Shown one piece after another: positions 10,722-21,345 of a DNA stretch of 64,000 nucleotides (its first letter is position 1; each line of letters starts with the position of its first letter). The stretch spans positions 221,373,978-221,437,977 of the forward strand of contig OX465281.1 of the NCBI GenBank assembly GCA_949987705.1, in the 5' to 3' direction. The position numbers and the translations under genes were made by a program. The notes beneath the pieces are model-generated. The model made no database searches and was not told where the DNA came from. It saw only the letters and a program-made list of their open reading frames with translations. This stretch comes from Thereva unica (Eukaryota; Arthropoda; Insecta; Diptera; Therevidae).

Positions 10722-11370
10722 CAGTGAATCAGAATTGAGTAAAAGCCTATTAATAATGTCCATCATTGGTGTTTCCAAATACAGTTTCGGTACATCCACT
10801 ATTAGCCTTGTTTCACTTTTAAATTTTTCTTGGATAGCTTTTTTCCTCTCCTTTACAATATCTTTGTCAACAGAAGATCTTAATTGCCACTTTTTCACTG
10901 TGAGTTTAGATGACAGGTGCAGTATGATCTCAAACCGAGGAATTCTGGCGTGCAAACTAGATAATCCAAAAGAAAGTGTATCCACCAAACCCCCCCCCCC
11001 TTCCCCGGCAATAACTCTTTTGATATTTATGTATGTAGCATCTCATTGTTGACGTAATTTGTGTAGCGGCATTACACACTTTTGCGTCTATCATTGAAAG
11101 TATCATTGTATGCTTTAAGAAATACAACTTTCCTTCCAGTAAAAATGTTGTATTTTGTAAAGTGTTGATGGCATTTTTTACAATTTCTTCTTGGGTTATA
11201 TCCACAGTTTCTTTTACGAATCTGATTCGAATAGGTCGACAATATCGTGGTGATGATGGGGTTGGATTTTTCCATAGTGTTTTCTGTTTTTTTTTTTGTA
11301 CCATATATTAGTCGAAATGGTACAAAACTATTTTGAAAAATATGAGAATCTGTGGCATTATTTTCCATCT
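10722..11370 (-). pseudogene. RAG1/Transib-like transposase remnant
   Basis: Minus-strand translation gives DSHIFQNSFVPFRLIYG. After a frameshift in the poly-T run near 11285-11297 it continues TLWKNPTPSSPRYCRPI, RIRFVKETVDI, MILSMIDAKVCNAATQI and STMRCYI, then SLHARIPRFEIILHL, VKKWQLRSSVDK and INRLLLNSDSLI. The order (Cys-Arg-Pro strand, Met-Ile-Asp-x-Lys-Val-Cys-Asn, Cys-x-x-Cys-like site, His-containing helix) recalls the core of RAG1/Transib-type transposases as seen in many arthropod TE proteins. It is frameshifted and internally deleted (DVPKLYLETP runs directly into the C-terminal helix). The family name is from memory of the motif pattern only. Confidence 0.4.
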
Positions 11371-12960
11371 TCTGCTTAAATTGTCCCTGGTGTGATTCAT
11401 CGAAGCCCCACTTGCTAATTAGTTCTAAAGGATCGCATTAATCTGTTCTGGGGTCACATAAAACATCCTTTAAGTATGTACATAATATTGTTGCATTAAG
11501 CAAATCTTGCAGATTAATTCAAACAATTTAAAACGGTTTTTTCAAAGAGCAATAAAGCAATGTCTTATCATTAAAAAACACAGTGAAAAGTTTCAAAAGT
11601 GTGTGTTCTTACCTGCTTTATCCAAATCCATTACAATATTCTTAAACAAGCCAATGATCACAAAAATATGTATAGTTGTTTTTAAACGTCGTGACATCCC
11701 GCGCATGTTCCCCAGCTAAGCTCTTAAAAATGTTTAAAAGCTCAGACAAAAGCTTCAGTTAACTCCTCCTATCAAATCACTTGCTGCCATGTAATCAGTC
11801 GCGACTGCGTATTGCTATAGGGAGGTGTATTTTTCTGCGACTTCAATGATTATTTAAAAAATTTACAAATAATGACTAAAAAACACCCGTTTTTATATAT
11901 TTTTTTTATTTTAAGGTTATTATATTTTACACATATGCTACAGAAATAATTTGTAGTAATTTCTACTAAAAAATACGAAATTTGTATTTTTATCACTTTG
12001 ATTACTTGATTGTTGACATTTTCCGCCAGTCGCAAGCGCGCTTCTGCTTGGGGAGGTTGTGTTGCTTGCGGCTGCGGAGAACTCTTTATTTATGAATGAA
12101 AATGCTAATATCTTTAAAAGAAATTTTTCCAGCAATTCTTTTAATTTATTTTAAATTTAGGGATGAGAAATATTTAGCATAATTATAGTAAAATTATGCT
12201 TATTACGATGGATCAACTGACTTGGTTGAGCAGGAGTTTTACATGTATTTAAAAGCTCTGCTCAACACATATAAAGATTAATTAACTTTATTCATTCGGA
12301 ATGCGCGCATCCCTTCCTAAATTATTTTGTTGAGTTTTTTCTGCGTTTGTTGCTGTTTTAACTAAAAAGCGGGGAAATGATAGAACAATATTTATAAAAT
12401 TTGGCAATGAGGTGCGCAGAACTGTTCAAATTTTTTGTGTCACGGAATTTGAAAAATTCTATACTTTTTAAGTGATATTGTCGCACTTAGAAAGTCGAGA
12501 AAAATACGAACACTTCAAGCGATTACAAAGTTCCGACTAAAACCAGCGCACGGGTGCAACCGCAAAGACACCGGTAACGGTTGTCTATTGTTCTCTATCC
12601 ATTTTAAAACAAAAATAACCAATTTATTTCTGTCCGCAATAAAATATTAGAAATTGAATTTTGACCGGCGAGATTGGTAAAATACCCCTATGTGCTTTAC
12701 TTTTGACGATATTAGCAAATTTTGGTGTTAAAATCGGGGACTAAGAACGGAACGAAAACGAGAACGAAAGAACTCGAATTTTTCGTTTTCGTTCTGATCG
12801 GAGACGAACAAAATACTTTTCGTTTTTAGTCCCTGCTTAAAATTGTATTTATTTGATACATTTTTGGGACTTTTTCACATGTCGAAAAATTATGGTCACA
12901 TGATTTTTTCTGTAAAAATTTTACCCAAAAAAAGCGAAAATATTTCCGTGAATTCTGTTT
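11371..12960. other. AT-rich sequence, no recognised feature
   Basis: No coding motif. A loose inverted repeat lies at about 12735-12840 (GGGGACTAAGAACGG against CGTTTTTAGTCCCT) and is rich in GAACGAAA/TTCGTTTTCG. Confidence 0.45.
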
Positions 12961-13105
12961 CAATTTTTTGTAATACAACGCCTAAGCGTTATGTTCGAAT
13001 AAAACGCTCACTAGGCGTACTACTCGCACAGAACACCCAGGCGCTATGTTCGGGCGAAGACTGTAGTACCGGCAGACTCCCGGACCTTCTCTGGAAGGTT
13101 CCGAG

Positions 13106-13950
13106 TAAATCAGATTTATTGCTCGAAGGAGTTCCTGGTAAAATACCTTCCTCATCTAAGCGTCGCTTGGAAGGGACTATTTTGGCGAGATAAGACCAAG
13201 GGCGAGGATCTGGCTCCCAAAACTAGAAGCCAAACAAATTGCTCGAGTATCTTTGGCGCCACAACAGGGACATCCCTTTCGACAACTGGAAGGAACTCAA
13301 GGCCGAGGAACCCCAGCGAAATACTGCTGGTACTGCTAATCAACGACGAGTGTCTAGAGGGTCTCGAAAGAGTTGACTATAAACTCCATTTTGGACGAAG
13401 ACAGGGCAGGCATGGATAAAGGGTTTCAAATCTAACGAAAAGGTCGACTCCGTTGAAGAGCTCAGTGAGCGCTTGGATGAACTAACAATCGTCGAGGTTG
13501 TGAGGAAGTTATCATCCACAAATTCCGGCTGTTGCTGGGTCGCGAAGACTTATGGTCACAGAAATATACTACGTTCTCTGCCACAGGAAATGGTATCAGG
13601 ACCTGCCGTCGCGAAATTAAGTTTCCGCAGTGACCTTAATATCCGGATCCCTAACAGAGAGGAATGAAGAGATTTCCAACCTGACAAGGATCATGACGTT
13701 GTCTTGTACACAGCCGGATCTAAATCAGAGTCGGGTGTGGGAGCTGGAGTGTTTTTCCCATTAATTAACTTGTCTAATTTTGCCAGCGTTTTCCAGGCAG
13801 AACTTCTGGCATTTTTCCATGCAGTCAAATCCAAGGCCGCGAGCCATGGTACTTCTGTTATTTAGTAGTCAAACGGTCATAAAATAGGAGATTTGATCCG
13901 GTGCCTAAATTTAACGGGATGGACCTAAATCTCTAGCTTACTGCTCCTTT
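13106..13950 (+). pseudogene. Non-LTR remnant: DUF4780-like ORF1 joined to RNase H, copy 2
   Basis: Same arrangement and same ORF1-to-RNase H junction as 4706-6120, more degraded. 13195-13480 carries diverged DUF4780-like codons. 13690-13860 reads DVVLYTAGSKS and FQAELLAFFHAVK, an RNase H N-terminus with the catalytic Asp replaced. The domain then stops after CAAACGGTCAT and jumps to the 3' UTR-like GATTTGATCCGG, so about 0.57 kb present in copy 1 is deleted. Confidence 0.55.
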
Positions 13951-14713
13951 GACGCAAAAGTTTTTCACGAGTGTGGCTACAAAACGACGCAACTTAGAGC
14001 CGATTGTTCACCTACGAATTTCAATTTAACTATATCAAAATACATCCAGGAATCACCTCTGAAATTATTAGTCACGTAGTCCAACAAAGCATTTATTGAA
14101 CGTCTGATGACCTATATAAGCCGCGAATGTGTATTTTAACCCCCCTATTCTAAAATTGTGACTAGTCATATCACAAGCTTTGTCAGCTCGTACTTGCTTC
14201 TTGTGAGTTTCTATGTCAATATTGACAGAAACTACGTCTACTTCACTTCTACGTTAGATCTAATTTAGAATATGTTTTCAACTTGGGCCTAACCACACAC
14301 TTATGATTGCGTTGTGACTTGTGACTACTTTTAGAATACGGGGATATCCTTTAAAATGGCGAAATACTGAACGTTTAAAAGATATTTACAAAAAACTGAT
14401 ATTTTGATATTTTGACCTTCAATAAAAATATTTCCTCCCGACCGATAGCGGGCAGACTTGAGCAGTGCCAATTTTCAGCATCTTCCGAATTATCTCGCAG
14501 TCAAATATATATTTTGACTTGGTTAGTCCGCGTATTTTTGGTACCATCTTTTTCTCAGCTTGTACTACTGACCCAACGTAGGTAAATGATTTTAATACTT
14601 CAAATTCGGGCTTCATTGTGAGTATATTATTGTGATATTATTACTTGCTTCCAAGTCTTGCGCGACTCTATAATAGAATTTAATAATGTGGAATGGAAAG
14701 ATAGGAAGCACAT
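13951..14713. other. Non-coding part of repeat unit, copy 2
   Basis: It aligns with 6080-6730. It contains about 130 bp (about 13950-14088) with no counterpart in copy 1. No gene. Confidence 0.5.
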
Positions 14714-15117
14714 CCCAGCGGGGAATTGAAGCGCTCTGGAATAGATTCTGAAGCGCTGAAATAGAATGCCAACGCGCTTCTTATTCATATCCCAATTCCC
14801 TTCCTTTTAACACAGGCATGTCATCAGAGCGAAGCGCTTATATTTTATTGTTGAAGAAGCGCAATCGAAGCAGGGAAATGGAAGCTTTTGAGAAGCTCCT
14901 GGAGCTTTTGTTTTCACCAAAAATAGTATTTCATAACAGATACGATTATTATAAAAGCACAAATTTACCAACTGTGGAGAATAAAAAAGAACTGGAGGAA
15001 AACAAAGCAAAAAATGAGAGTATAGAGTGGGTGCTTCCAAAGAGCTTCCATAACATATGAATAGGAAGCGCTGCTTCCTTGCTTCTTTTGGCAGCGCTTG
15101 ATAAATTTCCCGCTGGG
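14714..15117. mobile_element. CCCAGC-type MITE, family A, copy 1
   Basis: It starts CCCAGCGGGGAATTGAAGCG and ends AATTTCCCGCTGGG, 404 bp. Flanks read CACAT on the left and ATG on the right. The empty counterpart at about 6750 in repeat copy 1 reads CACATG, so the insertion duplicated only AT. Both sides of the interior carry GAAGCGC/GCGCTTC motifs. Confidence 0.85.
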
Positions 15118-15890
15118 ATGCTACAGTACCTACACAAACATAAAAATCAAAACGAGTTCAAAACGCAAACGATCTGTGTAAAAATAAAAATCTTTAAACA
15201 AACACAAAACAACATACAATAACCGCCTTTAATTTAAAAGGACACAACCATAAATTTTTACTTTACTCAATTTCTGTTAAAGGACTGAAATATAAAAAGC
15301 TTCTTACAAGCATTCAATTTCGAAAATGACTTCCATAGAGGGTTTCTATTTCAACAGCTTGGCAATATGACTTTCATGGATTATACCTCATGGTTTAAAT
15401 ACGTTTGATCTTTCTCTCTTTATACATGAGTATTTTTAATAATATAAGGATAGCGACAGAGGAATTTCGTGTTTTCCCAAAGTAATTGACAGTTGATGCC
15501 TTTTTACCACATTCTCCATATTCATTAAAATTAATCTGGTAGTCGATCGTCGATATCGTAAATACCAGCGTGGAATTTCGCTTTGGGTGTAAAAACCTGT
15601 GATTTTGATTATATATTTTCAGATCTTCAAAAAAATGTATTGATGGAAATTCTTTTTTAAAAAAAAATTGTAAATAAAGTTATTTTAGCGTGGGTAGAAA
15701 TCATTTACATTCTCACAAAATTGAGCTTTTTTCGAATGGAATAATATATTTTTAATATTAATATTTTTGTATGATAAGAAACTTAGTAACTTTTAGGCAA
15801 TCAGCCAGCACAAATATCATTTTATTGAGTGTATGTTTCGTAATAAAGCACACAGGGACATACGTATGTATGTATCCATACCCAGCGGGG
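15118..15890. other. Non-coding part of repeat unit, copy 2
   Basis: It aligns with about 6750-7430. Near 15815-15890 it has extra sequence containing a short ACATACGTATGTATGTAT run. No gene. Confidence 0.5.
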
Positions 15891-16284
15891 AATTGAAGCG
15901 CTCTGGAATAGATTCTGAAGCGCTGAAATAGAATGCCAACGCGCTTCTTATTCATATCCCAATTCCCTTCCTTTTAACACAGGCATGTCATCAGAGCGAA
16001 GCGCTTATATTTTATTGTTGAAGAAGCGCAATCGAAGCAGGGAAATGGAAGCTTTTGAGAAGCTCCTGGAGCTTTAGTTTTCACCAAAAATAGTATTTCA
16101 TAACAGATACGATTATTATAAAAGCACAAATTTACCAACTGTGGAGAATAAAAAAGAACTGGAGGAAAACAAAGCAAAAAATGAGAGTATAGAGTGGGTG
16201 CTTCCAAAGAGCTTCCATAACATATGAATAGGAAGCGCTGCTTTCTTGCTTCTTTTGGCAGCGCTTGAAAAATTTCCCGCTGGG
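15891..16284. mobile_element. CCCAGC-type MITE, family A, copy 2
   Basis: 394 bp, nearly identical to 14714-15117, with CCCAGCGGGG and CCCGCTGGG ends. Flanks are CATA and TATG, consistent with a 2-bp duplication (TA). It sits 14 bp left of the family-B element, which has the same type of end. Confidence 0.85.
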
Positions 16285-16624
16285 TATGTATACCTTATCC
16301 CAGCGGGAAATGTAATGGCTAGGTAAGCGAGGTGGTAATGAAATGGACCCATTACCTTTGTGATGAAATAATAGGTTACTTTTACATATGGATGTCCTAG
16401 GGCGGTAAGTACTTACTGTAGGCATTACAGACGAGGACTTATTTCAGAGGTGAAATGTGGTGAATACATACATAGATTACCATGCAAGTCATGCACAATA
16501 AATTATGTACTGACTACCCATTTTAGCATTAAAAACAATGCTTTCCGAAATTACCATTCCATTTTTGCTACATTTGGTGAGGTTTTTTAATACGCTTTTA
16601 TTAGCTTCACTTGTAACTATGTAT

Positions 16625-16920
16625 GGCCCATTTTACACGATGAAACACAAAACATAAAGTTTCCAGCAAGCTTAGGCTAGGGGTGAGAGAGGGCTTGAGG
16701 GGACGTGAAATTTTGCCAACAAACTTTTGGAAGCAACTTTGCGGAAACAGTTTGACAGCTTCAGGTTTGTTGTTGTTTTTTCTCTGATTTGTTTGTAAAA
16801 AAGAGAAATGAGAAGTTTACTCATGTAGACACCGATGAAGTTTTTGAGGAAACTCCAAAAGGGAATTAGCGATTGCAGGCAACTTTGTTTCGTTTCGTGT
16901 TTCATCGTGTAAAATGAGCC
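16625..16920. mobile_element. MITE with GGCC ends and TAT target duplication, copy 1
   Basis: TIRs GGCCCATTTTACACGATGAA on the left and, in reverse complement, GGCTCATTTTACACGATGAA on the right. TAT lies immediately outside both ends (16622-16624 and 16921-16923). 296 bp, non-coding. Confidence 0.8.
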
Positions 16921-17367
16921 TATATGTAATAAAATCTTGGAAGTTAAATTTGACCCACTTCCCGGTTTCCGATTAAGCTGAAATTTTGCATACATGTTTA
17001 GTTTGGATGACAATGCAATCTGACCATTTTAAAAAAAAATCAAGATGGCGGTTCCAATATGGCGGCCGAATTTTGCAATTGTGCTCCCCGACCCCCGATA
17101 TGGGTATCTAATGAAAGGATATGACAAGTAGAATACTATTATCTATGTGGAGTCACTCCAAATTCAAAATGGCGGCCGAAACAAAATGACGACGAACCCA
17201 AAATGTGGATCACCTTTTTCTTTACAACGCCCTTGGTATGGGTATCAAATAAAAGCTTATGAAGAGTGTAGTACAGTAAGCTGAGTGACATCATTTTAAA
17301 TCTAATATGGGGGAATACATATAAAAATACCTGGTTGCCAGTAAAGTCCGTATACGGGCGAGGTTTT

Positions 17368-17571
17368 TACGTGACAACGTCTTGAGACTTGAGACTTGAG
17401 ACTGGGGACTTGAGAGTTGAGAGTTGAGAGCTGAGAGTTGAGAGTTGAGACTTAAGACTTAAGACTTGAGACTCGCACAGAGCGATGAGTAATAAGGTAA
17501 CGGAGAATTTGCTGATAACTTTTTTGCGAATGACTCCTAGGGTATACCGATTTATAAGACGTTGTCACGTC
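17368..17571. mobile_element. Short inverted-repeat element with minisatellite core
   Basis: The ends ACGTGACAACGTCTT and AAGACGTTGTCACGT are inverted copies. Between them, 17382-17474 is a run of about 13 seven-base units of GAGACTT/GAGAGTT type. Confidence 0.6.
17382..17474. repeat. 7-bp minisatellite (GAGACTT/GAGAGTT)n
   Basis: About 13 imperfect tandem copies, alternating GAGACTT and GAGAGTT types, with three TTAAGAC variants at the right end. Confidence 0.9.
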
Positions 17572-17587
17572 AATAGACTAAAAAGTA

Positions 17588-17949
17588 GAAAATAAAAAAA
17601 ATAGTTTAAAAAAACTAAAAAATACGCTTTTATTTTAAAATGAAATAAAAAGTAAAAAATAATTTTGAATGTAAAGTTTTTATTGCTTCAGCTAGTATAT
17701 GGAAACAACCTACCTTTCAAAATGTAAAAAAGCGTGGGGCGAAAAGTTCCGATGTTAATAAAATATGTGGCATATATATGAATATAGATAAAGAGCCCCA
17801 CGCTTTTTTACATTTTGAAAGGTAGGTTGTTTCCATATACTAGCTGAAGCAATAAAAACTTTACATTCAAAATTATTTTTTACTTTTTATTTCATTTTAA
17901 AATAAAAGCGTATTTTTTAGTTTTTTTAAACTATTTTTTTTATTTTTTC
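17588..17949. mobile_element. Fold-back MITE, copy 1
   Basis: Arms 17588-17740 and 17795-17949 are inverted copies (inner edge GCGTGGGGC/GCCCCACGC) around a 54-bp loop. AT-rich and non-coding. A one-armed copy interrupts the Jockey element at 42893-43087. Confidence 0.85.
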
Positions 17950-18868
17950 TAGTCAGATATATTTTTGATGTTGTTGCTGATTGTTAGTGGCATAAATTAA
18001 TCTTATAAAATTGATGAAGACGGAATAAACTCAAGAAGAGAGGCTTCAACAAGACAAAGAATTATAAAAGCGCATCACATTTCCAACGAAAGTATTTCAC
18101 AAGTCATTACCTAGTCGCTTACCTAGTCATTACAACGTAAAGACTCCATTTTCCTAAATTTACAGTAGAATGTTCCGATTACCATGTAGGCGGTTACACA
18201 AATTATTGAAGAATTCTTGGGTTACCAGGGTAACCCCTCGCTAGTTTTCCCGCTGGGATGCCTTAAAATAAACACTTGCAAACACTCGATTTTCTATATT
18301 TAAAAATTATTTTAACACCTTGTTTCGTGGGTTTTTAAAGCATGTGGCACTGAAACCATTCACAAATGTCATCCAGTTGGGTATGCCTAAGCTTTCAATG
18401 TTTTGGTCTAAGCGAACGCTCCAGCGAAAGTTTAATCTACCCCACAGCAAAGAATTGTCACGCCAGAATTGTTTTCACGGAGTTCTGGTGAAAGTATCGT
18501 ACGAGATTGAGTGGGAGAACTATTATCGGAAGTTGTCTCCACTTGCCCACTTTTGAAACATGTCATGCCAAAAATTCCACAGCTTTATCGATTGTCCTTT
18601 GATTTTTGAGACTTTTTATATAAATTGTTCGAGCCTCCACATAAAATACACACACGTTTATCACATAAAAAGATGCACGGAATTCCGGAATTGGTGACCT
18701 TTCCCGCTCACGTTGGAACCTGTTATGACTCTTAGGTAATTTTTGACAGGACTAAAGGAAAACAGCTATTTCCATCAAGTACGTGGTTTTATATACTTTT
18801 TCTCAGCTGTTTACTTTTTCCACACGGTAGTAAAAATTCTGAACGGAGTTTCGCTCGAACTACATACT

Positions 18869-18999
18869 AGGCTTGATTTGTAAGAATGGATCATTATAAA
18901 TGGTTTTATTTAGGTTGAGCTCGTATATTTGTTTGATTCTTTGGTTCAAATCTTGCGACAGCTTTTTCAACTGGGTACTTCTACTTAACCGATTCTTAT
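18869..18999. other. Sequence between repeat copy 2 and MITE
   Basis: Part of a 211-codon minus-strand frame (18860-19495) that I reject as a gene because a MITE makes up half of it. Confidence 0.4.
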
Positions 19000-19326
19000 G
19001 GCCAGTTTCATACGACCCAACAGAAGATTTTCGAAGAAAAGTCGCATAGGCTTTCACACGAGCCAAATTTTCCAACCAACTGAACGTCAGAAAGCTTAGT
19101 CTATTGTTTTTGTTTTCAACCTTAATTCTCCTTTCTGCTTTTTCCATCTCTCTTCTTCCAGAAAGAAAACACAACAACCACACAGCTGTCAAAAGTTGAC
19201 TCGGAAATCCAGGTGAAGGAGTTGGCTCGAAAAATCTGCCCCTTCGTCCTCTCTCATCCTCTTCTCTCCAATCGACGTTTTCAGTCGATTTTTGTTGGTT
19301 TGCAGTTGGGTCGTGTGAAACTGGCC
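19000..19326. mobile_element. MITE with GGCC ends and TAT target duplication, copy 2
   Basis: Ends GGCCAGTTTCATACGACCCA and, in reverse complement, GGCCAGTTTCACACGACCCA. TAT flanks both sides (18997-18999 and 19327-19329). The ends resemble those of 16625-16920 (GGCC, then TTTYACACGA), so the two are probably the same superfamily. Confidence 0.8.
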
Positions 19327-19329
19327 TAT

Positions 19330-19565
19330 GAGTCCCCGTGACAATGTAATCTGACAATTTAAAAAAATGGCGCTTCCAAGATGGCGGACAAATTAGGTTG
19401 CGGTTCCATTGAAAATGGGCATCCGGGGTTTCAAAATGGCGGCGCCAATATGAATTTTTGGAATTTCGAATTTTGGAAATGTGTTCTGAATCCATTGAAA
19501 ATTTTGGAGTTGATTGGACTTTAGCAAAATATCGATGAAAATGATACTATGGGTCACGAAAGCTT
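19330..19565. other. Non-coding ATGGCGG-bearing repeat
   Basis: It resembles 17000-17110 (GACAATGTAATCTGACAATTT against GACAATGCAATCTGACCATTT), so it is the same dispersed repeat. It contains AAGATGGCGG and AAAATGGCGGCG. Confidence 0.5.
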
Positions 19566-19741
19566 CAAGAGCTTCAATTTCTCAACCTCAATAGCGCTTC
19601 TTCAACAACAAAATATATAAGCTTCCCTCTGATGACATGCTTATTTTAAAAGGAAAGGAATTGGGATATAAATAAGAATCGCGTTGGCATTCTTTTTCAG
19701 CGCTTCAAAATCTATTTCAAAGCGTTTCAATTCCCCGCTGC
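19566..19741 (-). mobile_element. CCCAGC-type MITE, family A, diverged half copy
   Basis: The reverse complement matches the first about 175 bp of 14714-15117 (GGGGAATTGAAACGC, GCATGTCATCAGAG, GCGCTTC), ending in CAATTCCCCGCTG. The other half and its terminus are missing. Confidence 0.65.
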
Positions 19742-19804
19742 GACAGTCCTTCCGAGATTTAAATATCCCTGTGTGAGCAGTACCTAGTGCAGTATCAAGG
19801 TGAA

Positions 19805-19870
19805 TGCCGGTGGTGTGGGACTCGAACCCACTAAAACACCTTCTGGTCTTCCACTCTTTCCGCATGACTG
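19805..19870 (-). ncRNA. tRNA-like remnant, possibly tRNA-derived SINE head
   Basis: The minus strand contains GTGGGTTCGAGTCCCAC (19815-19831), a perfect 5-bp T-arm with a seven-base TTCGAGT loop and an exact pol III B box. Upstream on that strand, GTCATGCGGAAAGAGTGG loosely resembles the 5' part and A box of a class II tRNA. The full cloverleaf does not close, so this is not a working tRNA. Confidence 0.3.
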
Positions 19871-21139
19871 GGTTTTTTTAGCATAGTGTTTCGACAATGG
19901 ATCAGCTGCTAATATTTCTGGGGTTTCTTTGCCTTTCTCTCTTTCCTTCTTTCAGCTTCTGAGTCCACCGACCCTTAACAGACTTGTACTACTTCCGTTT
20001 TCAATCCGTTACGGACTCGCATTGCCCCCGCACTGTATTTGGCTACCATGTAAAAAAATTCTGGATCTTAGAGAAGCATACCTTTTCCCGTCAGTTTCAA
20101 ATCCCCACCACGAAAGTAGATTCAAAAGAAAAGTGCGCAAGGACACTCCGTTCGTTTAAAAACTCAAATCACTCGCTCATTTACATTCTCAATCGCAATT
20201 CAATCAGCCTCACTGCGACTCTTGTCGTGGCCAGATGCTGTAGGGGAGTGTCATTGCCCGTAAACGAATTTCGAAGAAGAAATTACAATGCACATGCACT
20301 TGTATTTTACCCATACCTGAAATATTCATGTATAAGAAATTGTCATTTCCCCGCCTGCGCGCGAAATTCCCAATTGTTTTGGCGCACCCTATATCACTCA
20401 CGCCGCACCGTTAGTGTATCGCTTAGACTGTATGTGGTCATTTTTTCTGCTGTTAGCCGTTCTATTAAACGCTGCTGCCTAATATGACGCTGCCTAAAGC
20501 AAGATTGAGCTAAACACCCTCGCCATCAGGAGGTGACAGCTCGCTCTAGGGCCCCCGCTTTGGAAAGAATTCTTGGAAATACTTGTTATTCCCAATGCCT
20601 TCCAAGTATGCTTTAAAATTACGCTTCCAGTCCGTCATCACTTCCTGGTACCTGATCTGTTTCCATACCTTGAACCTTACGGACACTTGTTTTTTCAGTT
20701 TGTTTATCAGCAAAGCCTCAGTTTTCTGTCCACTAATCGTGAGAACATCGTGGCACGTTTTAACGTCTTAAGCCTTAAAGATAAGGGCGACCGACGAATC
20801 GCTTATCTTTGTTCTTAGTGTGTGCAAGCAACCAATTTATTTCGACGCCGCTTTCCTCGCTTCCGATGAAAATCATTTCGCTGTCGCTCTTAGCATGTTT
20901 ACAGCATCATAGAGGCGTCGTGCTACGATGCCATCTAAATACAATGAGATCTACAGAAGAAGGCCCAGGATGGATCTCTGCGGAACTCTAGAGGCTGTTT
21001 TGCACACCGTTAACAATGAAGTGATCTCCCTTCTTTCCTTGCTATGCAAGGTTGTTGCCAAATAACAATTTCGAGGGGAGCCAGTTTGTCAGACAACCCA
21101 ACCGGGCCCAACACGATCTGCCGGCACTGCCTACCATAG
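19871..21139. other. No recognised feature
   Basis: Mixed-composition sequence. Several frames of 60-167 codons (19929-20487, 20573-20991) lack any recognisable motif and overlap each other. No repeat identified. Confidence 0.4.
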
Positions 21140-21345
21140 CCAGTATTCCCGAACTCATACAACACCCAAGAGTTCAAACGAAAGGTTCACCACCATCTCC
21201 TCCAACACTCATCCGACTCCCCCTAATCTTTCCTATCTTTGTCTCCTTCGAGCTAAGGTTACTACTAGACATTGCACCATGACGTGTACGACATGAAGGA
21301 CTAGTAGTACAAAGGGTGACACCTAAGTTTAGACTATCACATAAA
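21140..21345 (+). pseudogene. 3' tail of the Jockey-like family
   Basis: Codons read SIPELIQHPRVQTKGS, then the 3' UTR CTACTAGACATTGCACCATG and GTACAAAGGGTGACACCTAAG. This matches the end of the Jockey-like element at 43870-44065 (VFPNSYNTLKFKREV and the same UTR). 5'-truncated and frameshifted. Confidence 0.8.

Larger units (their letters stand above)
16593..17947. mobile_element. Composite insertion inside the family-B MITE
   Basis: Absent at the equivalent place in copy 1. It holds a 296-bp MITE (16625-16920), non-coding sequence with ATGGCGG motifs, a short inverted-repeat element with a 7-bp minisatellite (17368-17571) and a fold-back MITE (17588-17949). The first bases, AATACGCTTTTATT, resemble the outer part of that fold-back arm, so the whole insertion may be one element with complex ends. 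Confidence 0.6.
16299..18257. mobile_element. CCCAGC-type MITE, family B, copy 2, with nested insertion
   Basis: Ends CCCAGCGGGAAATG and TTTTCCCGCTGGG. The outer parts (16299-16592 and 17948-18257) match 7442-8035. The middle is a later composite insertion placed after GAGGTTTTTT, which is uninterrupted in copy 1 (GGTTTTTTCTAGTCAG). Confidence 0.8.
13037..18868 (+). repeat. Repeat unit, copy 2 (with extra insertions)
   Basis: It aligns with 4706-8660. It keeps the left terminus (GGCGCTATGTTCGGGCGAAG at about 13041) but lacks the right one. It carries later insertions absent from copy 1: a MITE at 14714-15117, another at 15891-16284, and a composite insertion at about 16593-17947 inside the family-B MITE. 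It has lost the part of the RNase H remnant between CAAACGGTCAT and GATTTGATCCGG that copy 1 keeps. Confidence 0.7.

Noticed and set aside
18860..19495. 211-codon minus-strand open frame
   Set aside because: More than half lies inside the MITE 19000-19326 and the rest in a dispersed repeat; no domain motif.
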